NCBI RefSeq assembly: GCF_003544875.1
Contig: NZ_CP032093.1
Coordinates: 1,364,001-1,428,000, forward strand
Source of the DNA: Vibrio alfacsensis
Lineage (GTDB): Bacteria; Pseudomonadota; Gammaproteobacteria; Enterobacterales; Vibrionaceae
DNA length: 64,000 bases
Reading direction: 5' to 3'
Below the pieces are notes generated by a model. It saw nothing but the letters and a program-made list of their open reading frames with translations, was not told the DNA's origin and made no database searches. The translations under genes and the position numbers were made by a program. Shown in pieces: positions 18,688 to 26,732 of this stretch (the stretch's first letter is position 1; each line of letters opens with the position of its first letter).

Positions 18688-19365
18688 ATGTTTGATACTT
18701 TGATAGATCATTTGGATGACTATGTCGAGAGCTTAACGGAGCTTTGGTTTTTCCATATACCTGGGCCGTTGCTAGTCTATTATTTTGCTTTATCGACAGC
18801 AGAGAAAGCGGACGTCTCTTGGTTGTGTTTTCCTATTATTATGCTAACGACACCGGTGTTTATTTCTTTGTGGGATCGTAAGGTGCTTCCGCTCCTTATT
18901 ATTGCGCCAATTTTGTTTGGTATTGGTTATGCATTCCTAGGTGGTCCTGAATTTTCATCATTTTATTTTTTGTGTCTTAAGTGGATTGGGATCACTGTGG
19001 TGGGCTGTGTGGCAATTCTCGTCTTGCGTCAGGTCTACATGTTTACCGCGTGGCTTGTCCGTAAAGTTTTGTCGGTGACGATTTTTTACAATTGGTTCAC
19101 CATGCTCATTTCTGCCGTGGTCGCGTATCAAATTGGTAAGTATGCCTGGAATACTTATGGAGACACCATTAATTTCATTATGCTGCTCGCAGTGCCATTT
19201 GTGATTGCTATTCTGTTTTTTACTGGTGGTTCCGATCTTACTTTGCGTTCGTGGATGAGTGTGTTCGAACACAAGAGGGACGGCATGTCGACTCCTGAGG
19301 CGCTTGATAAAGCGGAAATGGAGCAACGCACTAGAGAGGCATTCTGGAGTCTGTTTAAGAAATAA
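18688..19365 (+). CDS. Multi-pass membrane protein, unknown
   Basis: A 225-residue protein with about five to six hydrophobic segments and a charged C-terminal tail (EHKRDGMSTPEALDKAEMEQRTREAFWSLFKK). The ATG at 18688 has AAGGA eight bases upstream and is better than the upstream in-frame start at 18640. No known family motif was recognised. It stands alone in the accessory region. Confidence 0.55.
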   Translation: MFDTLIDHLDDYVESLTELWFFHIPGPLLVYYFALSTAEKADVSWLCFPIIMLTTPVFISLWDRKVLPLLIIAPILFGIGYAFLGGPEFSSFYFLCLKWIGITVVGCVAILVLRQVYMFTAWLVRKVLSVTIFYNWFTMLISAVVAYQIGKYAWNTYGDTINFIMLLAVPFVIAILFFTGGSDLTLRSWMSVFEHKRDGMSTPEALDKAEMEQRTREAFWSLFKK

Positions 19366-19518
19366 CTTACTGTCTATTCAATCTATTCACGCCCTGGCGC
19401 GCATGCGTTGAGGGTGTTTTTTTGGGGGTTCATGTTGTCAGTCATTGATTGGCGCGCTATTTAATGCCAGCATTCGTTCCACCCGAATCCTCGATCATCT
19501 CTATCACTTGGCCTTTTA

Positions 19519-19848
19519 GTGGTGGCAACGCTGGTGGAGTTGGGTGTGATTCCTGATCAGGTCGTGGAGATTTTGATTGCGATTACGGTTAGTACGGCCC
19601 TGGTGTCATTCGTTCTCTATCCATTTCTTAAGAGGTTGCAGAATGCAAGGCCTACCAGCGAGGTTGAATCGGACTTTGCCAACATAGAGTTCGTGCTTGA
19701 GTCGGCAACGGAGCAAGGTGAACCGCCGAGGTACCATTATTCTGGTATTGATTGGCGATTGCGTTCTGAGGAGCCAATTGTTGCAGGGATCAAGGTCCGT
19801 GTTGTTAAAAAGGAAGTGGGTGTGTTTTGGATAGAGCCCGTCGCTTAG
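19519..19848 (+). pseudogene. NfeD-like protein, likely truncated
   Basis: A 109-residue frame from a GTG codon. The C-terminal part YHYSGIDWRLRSEEPIVAGIKVRVVKK matches the NfeD OB-fold pattern, in which a W-R-(A/L)-R strand is followed by I-x-x-G-x-x-V-x-V. One membrane helix precedes it (VVEILIAITVSTALVSFVLY). NfeD short forms normally have more membrane helices and an ATG start; upstream codons remain open to 19465 without an ATG, so the front end seems lost. NfeD proteins pair with flotillin-like proteins, none of which is nearby. Confidence 0.45.
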
Positions 19849-19872
19849 TTCTTAAATTAAACCGCATAATAT

Positions 19873-19904
19873 TAAACGCCTTACACTAAGGCGTTTTTTT
19901 TGTT
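19873..19904 (+). terminator. Rho-independent terminator before the intron
   Basis: Stem AACGCC-TTA-CAC-TAA-GGCGTT followed by eight T residues, ending directly at the 5' boundary of the group II intron. It would end the NfeD-like transcript. Confidence 0.8.
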
Positions 19905-20542
19905 GTGCGCCGAGCATGGTGTCAACCTAGGAGGTGAAAGTCCTCTACGCGCCTTGTTGAGCAGGAAGCGTTAGCCTATGCAAGGATGTCCATCGTGAGG
20001 TGGAATCTGAAGGAAGCAAATGGCAAAACATAGCTTTGACGAACAGAAATCTGATAGTAGGCATAATCAACTTGGGTAACCTAGCAACAGATAGAATAGC
20101 CCAAAGTCTCGAACAGAAGTGTGGTTATGTAAATCAGGCAGAGCTATGGGAAAGGGTGATATCTTACCTCGGGAGGTCTTATCAATTGTCTGCGAGACTA
20201 GGCTAGCAGTGATGTTAGACGAAGATTGATAAGAAGTCAGCAGAGGGCATAGTACCCACAGAGTGGGGAAGGCCTGAACCAAGGTTTTAAAGCTACAGTT
20301 AACAGATTCTCAGTGTGGATGGAGTCTCAGTCAAAAGTAGAAACCCTACAGCTACGTTAGGAATGATGGTGAAGTCGGAAACGGATCTGTTACTAACGAA
20401 GAGAGACAAGCCACATTGGCGTTAAAGTTAAATAGTGGATTTAAGCTAACGTAAGTTAGTCTACCTTGGAACCGCCGTATGCGACCCACGCTTGTACGGT
20501 GGTGTGAGAGGACGGAGGCCGTGAGGCCTCCTCCTACTCGAT
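19905..20542 (+). mobile_element. Group II intron lacking its reverse-transcriptase gene
   Basis: The 5' end GTGCGCC fits the group II start. Domain V is clear near 20470-20503: a stem ACCGCCGTA/TACGGTGGT with one G-U pair, a GCG/CGC upper stem and small loop. Domain VI follows as GGAGGCC-GTGA-GGCCTCC with an A-bearing CTACTCGAT end. At 638 bases it is far below the 1.9-2.5 kb of full elements and holds no reverse transcriptase, so it is a deleted or trans-dependent copy. It lies right after a terminator, the favoured target of group IIC introns, although I cannot assign the class from sequence alone. Confidence 0.8.
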
Positions 20543-20830
20543 TTGGTAGCGTGGATTATACTATTCTCTGGTGTGGTGACTATTACCGATCGACTGAGTG
20601 TGGGGGCTTTTGTGGTGAAAGATTCGATAAAATTAAGTGCTGATATTAGTCAGTTAGTGCTGTTATCAAAGATAGCTGTCTTGCTTTCTTGTCTGGCTAT
20701 TATCTTCTGCCTTTGGATGTCTGTGGCGCAGTCTAAGGACCGAGAATTTAATCAGTTACGTTTTGATCGATTACTCGATCATTCACAGTCAGCTGATTCA
20801 CAATGGTCTAGTGAAAGGGATAATTGGTAG
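20543..20830 (+). CDS. Possible membrane protein fragment after the intron
   Basis: A 95-residue frame with one or two hydrophobic helices (WIILFSGVVTI and LLSKIAVLLSCLAIIFCLWM) and a polar tail. It has no ATG and opens exactly at the intron 3' end, so the real start may be lost or interrupted. From 20831 to the next gene at 21121 nothing convincing is seen. Confidence 0.25.
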   Translation: MVAWIILFSGVVTITDRLSVGAFVVKDSIKLSADISQLVLLSKIAVLLSCLAIIFCLWMSVAQSKDREFNQLRFDRLLDHSQSADSQWSSERDNW

Positions 20831-21120
20831 CTTTTCAAATATATTCACTGAATTAAGTGTTTGATTTGGTAGTGTTTGCCATAATTCTCTGTCCTAGTTG
20901 CTTTCCCTTGCTCCATAAGTTCCTGAATTACAATAGATCATCAAGTTTTACCATTGCCTCTTTTATTTCATATCTTCTTGTAAACTCCATTTGCTGTGTC
21001 GGATTTCTTTACAGTTTTATGAATGTGGATTCACAAGTTCTTGCTTATCCATAGAATTTATATTGGTGTTAAAATTGCTTTGTTATGCCGCATGTGAAAT
21101 CACCACGGAGGTAATAACAC

Positions 21121-23076
21121 ATGAAACAATCTCTTCTCTTTTCTTTAATGGCGTACGCCTTACCTTTTGCTGCTCTGTCAGCGCCCATTTATACCATCGA
21201 CAGGTTGGGGTTAATCGACGAGGAGCATACGCTTAATGATGGCAGTCAGCGGAGCAATGTGACTTCGCAAAATGATGCGGGTCAGGTGGTTGGTACTTCT
21301 GAGCGTTATGGGGAGTTATTTCCTGGCGGGCAAAGTGCGTGGCAATACTCAGGTGGTGTTAGCACTCGCATTGGCTTTTATGATACTGAGCACACTAGCT
21401 CTGTTGGCTATCAATTCAGTTCTGCCTTTAGACAAAATGAGGCGGGGCAGGTTGTCGGGATTTCCCGTCGATACAGTGATCAGTCATCTAATGGACAGAG
21501 TGCTTGGCAAGCTAGTGGAGGCGTGACTGCTCGCCTTGGATTTTATGATGATGACCATACTTCAGGTTCTGGTTATCAATTGAGTAGTGGTTATTGGCAA
21601 AATGAAGCAGGACAGGTTTTGGGGCGTTCCACTAGATTTAATGGAAATCAAAGTGCCGGTCAAACTGCATGGCAATCTACTGGCGGTGTGTCGCTTCGTG
21701 TCGGTCTAACAGATGTTGAGCATACAGCAACTGACGGTACGCAATACAGCAATGGCAATCATCAGAATGAAGCGGGGCATGTCATCGGTAATTCCATTCG
21801 TTATGTTGGCCAACAATCTACGGGGCGAAGTGCTTGGCAGTCAATAGGAGGCGTCACGACGCGTCTTGGATTTATCGATAGTCAACATACGCGCAGTGAT
21901 GGGTACAGGGTGTCCAATGCGGCGCTGCAAAATGAGCAGGGTCAAGTGGTAGGGTCATCTAATAGGTTCAATGGATTGCAATATGCCGGAAGTTCCGCAT
22001 GGCAATCAACGAATGGTGTCGTTCAACGTCTTGGTTTTACTGACGTTCAGCATACACGTAGCGACGGCTATCAATCGAGTTCTGTATATGGGATGAACGA
22101 GTCGGGTCAGGTTATTGGTAATTCAGATAGGTTTAATGGCTCTACCGGTGTGGGTTCTTCGGCTTGGTTAGCTACAGGGGGAGTTGCGACCCGTATTGGT
22201 TTGATGGATGTTGACCATACGTCTTCATCCGGTCTGCATTCTAGTTACGCTTATGAAATTAATGAAGCTGGTCAAGTAGCAGGTGTGTCACAGCGTTATG
22301 ACGGCGATATGAATAACGGCCAGAGTGCTTGGCAATACAGTGATGGTGCTGCAACAAGAATTGGTTTAACTGACGGGCTACATACACGCTCTGATGGTTT
22401 GCAGCTAAGTTCTGTTCTTCACCAAAACGAAGCCGGGCAGGTGGTGGGCTATTCGGAGAATTACACTGGCTACTTTGGCGAGAAGAGCATTTGGCAATCT
22501 ACTAATGGTCTGACAACGCGGATTGGGCTTTTTGGTGCCGAGCACACTGGCGTTGATGGAGAGCAGGATGCGGAATTTTTCCGTCAAAATGAAGCGGGAC
22601 AGGTGGCAGGCCATTCGGTTCGATATAGTGATAGAGGTGAGAATGGTCAGACGGCATGGTTCTATGATGATGATCTGGACTTAACATTCGAGTTTGATTT
22701 GTTGGGTTTTGACTCTTCTGTGTATGAATACAGTTACTTTACATGGCTTGATGAGTCGGGTTTTGGCTTGGGTATCTACGGTGATGGTATGGGGTTAACT
22801 AAAGCCTTTGGTTTTTCTTTGGATGATCTCTTTTTTGACTTAGGTGATTCGGTTCTTGATGGGCTTGATGCCAATGGGTGGGATGAGTTGAACTTTGCCA
22901 ATCTCTTTAATGCTTCTGGTCAAATCGCTGGGTATGGTAACGTGTCTTCTGATGTTCAAGGGGCTTTTCAGTTAACTCGAGTCTCTGAGGTGCCAGAGCC
23001 ATCCGCGCTTGCTGTCCTTGGGTTTGGCGTGCTACTTGTTGGTGTGGTTCGTCGAAGAAAGTCACTCAAGGTTTAG
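21121..23076 (+). CDS. PEP-CTERM protein with nine ~55-residue repeats
   Basis: A 651-residue secreted protein. A signal peptide (MKQSLLFSLMAYALPFAALSA) is followed by about nine repeats of roughly 55 residues, each with a D-x-x-HT-x-x-(D/S)G core, QNEAGQVxGxSxRY, and SAWQxxGGVxTR(I/L)G. The end VPEPSALAVLGFGVLLVGVVRRRK is a PEP-CTERM sorting signal: PEP motif, one membrane helix, basic tail. Such proteins are cut by an exosortase and are tied to extracellular polysaccharide; no exosortase is in the window. ATG 21121 has GGAGGT nine bases upstream. The repeats look HAF-like and could form a beta-propeller, which is inference. Confidence 0.85.
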   Translation: MKQSLLFSLMAYALPFAALSAPIYTIDRLGLIDEEHTLNDGSQRSNVTSQNDAGQVVGTSERYGELFPGGQSAWQYSGGVSTRIGFYDTEHTSSVGYQFSSAFRQNEAGQVVGISRRYSDQSSNGQSAWQASGGVTARLGFYDDDHTSGSGYQLSSGYWQNEAGQVLGRSTRFNGNQSAGQTAWQSTGGVSLRVGLTDVEHTATDGTQYSNGNHQNEAGHVIGNSIRYVGQQSTGRSAWQSIGGVTTRLGFIDSQHTRSDGYRVSNAALQNEQGQVVGSSNRFNGLQYAGSSAWQSTNGVVQRLGFTDVQHTRSDGYQSSSVYGMNESGQVIGNSDRFNGSTGVGSSAWLATGGVATRIGLMDVDHTSSSGLHSSYAYEINEAGQVAGVSQRYDGDMNNGQSAWQYSDGAATRIGLTDGLHTRSDGLQLSSVLHQNEAGQVVGYSENYTGYFGEKSIWQSTNGLTTRIGLFGAEHTGVDGEQDAEFFRQNEAGQVAGHSVRYSDRGENGQTAWFYDDDLDLTFEFDLLGFDSSVYEYSYFTWLDESGFGLGIYGDGMGLTKAFGFSLDDLFFDLGDSVLDGLDANGWDELNFANLFNASGQIAGYGNVSSDVQGAFQLTRVSEVPEPSALAVLGFGVLLVGVVRRRKSLKV

Positions 23077-23318
23077 ATGCTAATTAGACAACATTGAGCG
23101 CCTTGGTCCAGTCAAGGCGCATCCATTGCGGCATTATGTGACGCTTCCTCCAATCGTATAAAATTTACCATTGATTCGTTCTCGTTCTGTGACCGCAAGT
23201 AATTGTTCATAAGTCATTTTCTATTCAAAATCACGTAACTCGGGTGTTATCGCGCCTTTTGTTGAGTTGGCTCGTGTGGGGTAATGTCGCCGTATCACAC
23301 GTCCGTCGGAGTGTATTT

Positions 23319-23669
23319 ATGAATTTGAAACGGGTGTTCTTGGTGTTGGGCCTATCGGCAGTTTTGGTCGGTTGCGGTGATGATGCGGTTACTCAAATTA
23401 AGGAATCACCGTTCTGTGATGGGTCATCACTCACATTTGAAGATACGCTATCGCTGAAGTATGACAAATCATTGGACTGGTCTGAGTTTGAAACAAAAAA
23501 AGGGCAACATGTGGTTGAGGTGAATGGGAGTTCCATTGATGGTAAGTCACTTCGTATGCAGTACGTTGTTAAGGAAACAGCTTCAGGAAAAATTGTGCCT
23601 AAGCCTGAGTATATTGAAGTGAACGGTAAGCCATCCAACATTTTTGGGCTGCTGTTTTTGTGCGTGTAG
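23319..23669 (+). CDS. Small lipoprotein, unknown
   Basis: A 116-residue protein with a lipoprotein signal: MNLKRVFLVLGLSAVLVGC, where the lipobox is AVLVGC and the Cys would be lipidated. The mature part is polar with a short Cys pair (FCDGSS early and LFLCV at the end). The ATG at 23319 with upstream GGAG is chosen over an in-frame start at 23244, which would bury the signal peptide. No known family recognised. Confidence 0.65.
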   Translation: MNLKRVFLVLGLSAVLVGCGDDAVTQIKESPFCDGSSLTFEDTLSLKYDKSLDWSEFETKKGQHVVEVNGSSIDGKSLRMQYVVKETASGKIVPKPEYIEVNGKPSNIFGLLFLCV

Positions 23670-24189
23670 CAGCATTAAAAGGCATTTACGCCTGTGAGCG
23701 TGGGTGCCATTTTCTTTTCTGATTGCCAGATCGTCTGTTCTCAGATCTTTTGCATCCTTAATAAGCCTATTTATTGGGGAGTGCGCTCAATCTATTCATC
23801 AAAGTTATTGCGACAAGCACCTAAGTTATATTGGCATTTGATGATATACAGGAGGGCTCATGGTAACGCCATTCTTCGACCCTAATGAAGATTCAAAAAC
23901 TGTCTGTGTCGTTTTAGGTTTCTGATCAAGCCATGAGGGAGGACATCGTAGAGGTAAGTCGATCGGTTGTGACTTGCTTGACTTGGTAGGTTGGCTGTTA
24001 AAATATGGCTTAATATCTTCCGTTTAAGTATGTACATTTGAGGTGTTAAAAATGACACACAAAATCCATTTATGTAGTTACTCATATTTTGAGTTTCTTA
24101 ATAATTATTATTTTCAATTGGTTGTGTCGTTTTATTGTGCTGTCTTTATTTTTATGGAAGCTTTTGAGGTGATACCACCTGGTCTTAAC
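23670..24189. other. Gene-poor stretch
   Basis: About 520 AT-rich bases with only short frames without ribosome sites. No RNA gene, repeat or motif recognised. Confidence 0.5.
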
Positions 24190-24192
24190 TAA

Positions 24193-25039
24193 GAACCTAT
24201 CCCAAAAGGGATTTATTCCAAACAATAAGGCCACAAGCAAAATGCAGCATGGCCTTGTAGTTTTCAATTTTCTTTTCCCAACGAACAAGCAATCTACGAT
24301 AACGGTTTAGCCAGCTATGAGTCCGCTCCACAACCCAACGATGAGCTTTAAAATCATCCGATTGTTTTAAGCTCGCAGCCTCTTCAGCACGTGATTGAAC
24401 ATGGGGAATGTAGTTCAAAGCGACCAACTCATCATGTAACCACTGACCTGTATACCCTTTGTCTAGATACAATGGCACTTTCAATGGTGGGCGATAGCAC
24501 TCTAATGCATCTAAAGTTTGCAGTACCAACTTGATGTCGTGGACGTTCGCACCATCGCTGACAACGGCAAGTGGCAATCTATTCGCATCCGTCAATAAAC
24601 TGCGTTTTACGCCTTGTTTCGCTCTATCTGTTGGGTTCTTGCCTGTTTTTTTGAGCCCGCTAAAGGCGCTTTTTTTTGGCAACCATCCATTGATATCGCA
24701 CGCCAATCAACACCCTCGTAAATCAGGCCATTCTGCTAAAACTGTTCAAAGACACCTGTATCTCGCAACTCTTGAAAGCGACGATGTGCAGAACTTGAGG
24801 TGCAAATACCTGTCGCGTTAAGCGCATTCCACTGACAACCAGTTCTGAGAACAAAAAGAATGCCGTTCATCGCATCACGGTTATCGACACGTTTTTCGAT
24901 GCGTACTGAGAGGATGGTTGGTCTTGTGAACGGGCAACAATCCCAGAGCGCATCGGAGATTAGGTATTGTGTTTAACTCATTTACAGTATTTTCAATAGG
25001 TGTTGATTTAACTCAGACAACACCTGTTGAGATAGGTTC
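24193..25039 (-). mobile_element. Decayed IS5-family insertion sequence
   Basis: An 847-base element. Its ends read GAACCTATCCCAAAAGG on the left and, in reverse, GAACCTATCTCAACAGG on the right. A three-base TAA repeat flanks it at 24190-24192 and 25040-25042, the TNA-type duplication of one IS5 subgroup. Both ends and the duplication are intact, so the insertion itself is clean although its gene is broken. Confidence 0.82.
24197..24981 (-). pseudogene. IS5-family transposase, inactivated
   Basis: A DDE transposase in pieces. The N-terminal part (LISDALWD then VLRTGCQWNAL) has a TAA at codon 3 and a TAG after VFEQF where a Trp (TGG) is normal. A frameshift in an A run around 24650 joins to an open C-terminal part: LPLAVVSDGANVHDIKL, YLDKGYTGQWL, and the end VVERTHSWLNRYRRLLVRWEK, with the R-x6-K type glutamate region of IS5 enzymes. 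Two in-frame stops plus a shift mean true decay rather than sequencing noise only. Confidence 0.8.
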
Positions 25040-25050
25040 TAAGCTAAGAT

Positions 25051-25188
25051 ATGTCGGCAGATATTAAAGAATTGTTTAAGCTCATTCGTGGTCTTTCAAA
25101 AAGCAATAGCTTGTATCTTGAAGACTCCGAATGGCGTTATCAAAAAACGATCGATTATAGAGACCTATTCGATGGAAAATTCTGCTGA
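25051..25188 (+). CDS. Short unknown ORF beside the IS end
   Basis: A 45-residue frame (MSADIKELFKLIRGLSKSN then DYRDLFDGKFC) starting nine bases after the IS target duplication. Soluble-looking and helical. It may be the front or tail of a gene cut by the IS; the sequence left of the IS does not continue it in any frame I could see. Confidence 0.25.
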   Translation: MSADIKELFKLIRGLSKSNSLYLEDSEWRYQKTIDYRDLFDGKFC

Positions 25189-25312
25189 ACATTTTGTTTA
25201 ACCATGCTGATTTATGCATTGGCGTTTCTTGCCATCATATTTTTCGTACCAAGGTAATTATCCTAATTCGTCTGACTGTAACCGATAGCGATAGTCGAAA
25301 TCAAATAACGCT

Positions 25313-25498
25313 TTAATCATAGTTATTATGTAGGCGCTCTATATCTCTGTTAGTGACTGATAAAACCATGGTAACAGGGTCTTCCTCTGTATCACCATCA
25401 ACAATCCGTTCTGCGATAACCTGTTGAATCACGCTAATGGAGACTCCCAAGCGCCTAGCCTTAGCCGCGAGTATCAATTGCAGTTCTGAATCAATCAT
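25313..25498 (-). CDS. Small helical protein, partner of the NYN/PIN-like gene
   Basis: A 61-residue, mostly helical and acidic protein that starts one base after the stop of the upstream gene, so the two form a tight unit. The N-terminal ELQLILAAKARRLGVSISVIQQVIAERI has the look of a short helix-turn-helix or dimerising helical pair. A small-protein plus nuclease-like pair recalls toxin-antitoxin loci, but the order (large gene first) and the lack of a known family leave this open. Confidence 0.5.
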   Translation of the reverse strand: MIDSELQLILAAKARRLGVSISVIQQVIAERIVDGDTEEDPVTMVLSVTNRDIERLHNNYD

Positions 25499-25499
25499 A

Positions 25500-25874
25500 T
25501 CAGCCTCCTAGGGAATTCAGTTGATGCAGGCTCTCATAGCAAATGCTATCAGTGTTTTTGTACTGTGAAATCATCTGAACAGCCTTGCTCAATGGTCGAT
25601 CTCTGGTAACTATAATTACCAAAGGCATAACATCTGACTCAACCATGTGCATATTCAGGAGTGAGGTTAGTTCTGATATCAGGAAAAAATCAGCGCTGTC
25701 TTGAAAAAACGGGACGAACCAACCAATCCGATGGTTATCCACAATTGGTAATTTATTATGATCATTAGCTACTGCGATCACGTGAGCAACTGAACGTTTG
25801 GCAGACAACCACGTAATGTCCTCAACCGCTATCCCATCGCAATCCAGTAGGATTATATGTTGCTTGCTGCCCAT
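25500..25874 (-). CDS. NYN/PIN-like small protein under a LexA-type box
   Basis: A 124-residue protein. It opens with a hydrophobic strand ending in acids (IILLDCDGIAVEDITW), has a central DSADFFLISELTSLL and a third strand VIIVTRDRPLSKAV. This D, D and D spacing matches NYN/PIN-like nucleases (LDxDN, xxADxxI, TxDxD), which cut RNA or DNA. AGAGGTAA lies before ATG. A LexA-type palindrome stands 37 bases upstream, so damage control is likely. The family call is from pattern only. Confidence 0.5.
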   Translation of the reverse strand: MGSKQHIILLDCDGIAVEDITWLSAKRSVAHVIAVANDHNKLPIVDNHRIGWFVPFFQDSADFFLISELTSLLNMHMVESDVMPLVIIVTRDRPLSKAVQMISQYKNTDSICYESLHQLNSLGG

Positions 25875-25910
25875 AATTTACCTCTAGTTTTTTCATTTTA
25901 CCTAAAATCA

Positions 25911-25926
25911 CTGTATGAAAATACAG
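25911..25926 (-). promoter_or_regulatory. LexA-type SOS box
   Basis: CTGTATGAAAATACAG fits the gammaproteobacterial LexA operator CTGT-N8-ACAG with an AT-rich centre. It lies 37 bases upstream of the minus-strand two-gene unit, where it would cover the promoter. Confidence 0.7.
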
Positions 25927-26270
25927 TATTTTTTCAAGTTTTTTTTGCGAGATGCACTCATGTGTTGAGGTGACACACTAGAATTGTTGATACAGCACTG
26001 ATGAACGAATTGCAGCAAGCTCGTTATCTAAATCCATCGCGTCTTTGTTAAGGTGTTGCTCTTATTGAACTGTACCAATAGAACTGGACACTTCACAAAA
26101 TGTTTTCCGATACCCTAAGTTATCCGCATATTTATAATATCAGCGATTACCCAAAGAAAGTTTGGTTCAGGAACGTGTGGTAAATAACATCGATGATCAA
26201 TGAAAGGTCATTGCTAGTAAGGAGAGGGAACTTACGCGCGGAGAGACACGCTTCTTATGCTATTTTATAT
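25927..26270. other. Gene-free stretch
   Basis: About 340 bases between the SOS-box unit and the small membrane gene. Only short unsupported frames; no RNA gene or repeat recognised. Confidence 0.45.
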
Positions 26271-26378
26271 TCACAAAAATATAATGAGGCCTATCACAAG
26301 ACCTATTAAGCCTCCAATTCCCCAAGCTGAAAGAGTTGCAAGAAGTGGGTGAGCATCAATCCAGTCACCAAAATCCAT
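26271..26378 (-). CDS. 35-residue single-helix membrane protein
   Basis: Reads MDFGDWIDAHPLLATLSAW then a glycine-spaced hydrophobic helix GIGGLIGLVIGLIIFL. A strong ribosome site GGAGG is eight to nine bases before the ATG, which is good support for such a short gene. The helix has GxxGG-like spacing that favours helix packing. No known family; could be a toxin-like or regulatory small membrane protein. Confidence 0.5.
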   Translation of the reverse strand: MDFGDWIDAHPLLATLSAWGIGGLIGLVIGLIIFL

Positions 26379-26732
26379 CTCCAACCTCCAAATTATGATG
26401 CCAAACCCGTTACAGATAAAAGAGTGCTAAAGTATCTACATACTATCGTGTTCCGTTATCATTAATTTTAACTCATCAGGCTCAAGTTTTCTCTTCTTGA
26501 TACAAGGTCTGCTCGCTGAACCGTGTGATCTTAGTTAATATTTGCCTTGTTATTTCATCACCATCCATTAGAATGCCTAGGAATGCAAAGCCGTGTACAT
26601 CCGTATTTGTACCAAGTTTTGTACCAAATTCAGTTTTTCTACACAAAAACAATATATAACCAATTGATATTTAATTGGTTATGCAAATTTCAAGTGTTGC
26701 TTGGTATGCAACACCACTGTAAAGGACATAGC
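26379..26732 (+). promoter_or_regulatory. thrS leader region with two hairpins
   Basis: No gene. Close to thrS are two perfect hairpins: AACCAATT/AATTGGTT at 26658-26680 and GTGTTGC/GCAACAC at 26694-26714, the second ending six bases before the AAAGGA ribosome site. In E. coli, ThrS represses its own mRNA by binding tRNA-like hairpins just upstream of the start. These hairpins sit in the matching place; a tRNA-like shape has not been shown here. Confidence 0.5.

Noticed and set aside
20000..20206. Open frame inside the group II intron
   Set aside because: Not reverse-transcriptase-like; the region belongs to the structured intron RNA.
20857..21054. Hydrophobic frame before the PEP-CTERM gene
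   Set aside because: No start with a ribosome site and overlapping equally long frames; likely chance in AT-rich DNA.
23694..23885. Possible small gene in the gap after the lipoprotein
   Set aside because: No ribosome site, no domain, and poor codon pattern; treated as non-coding.
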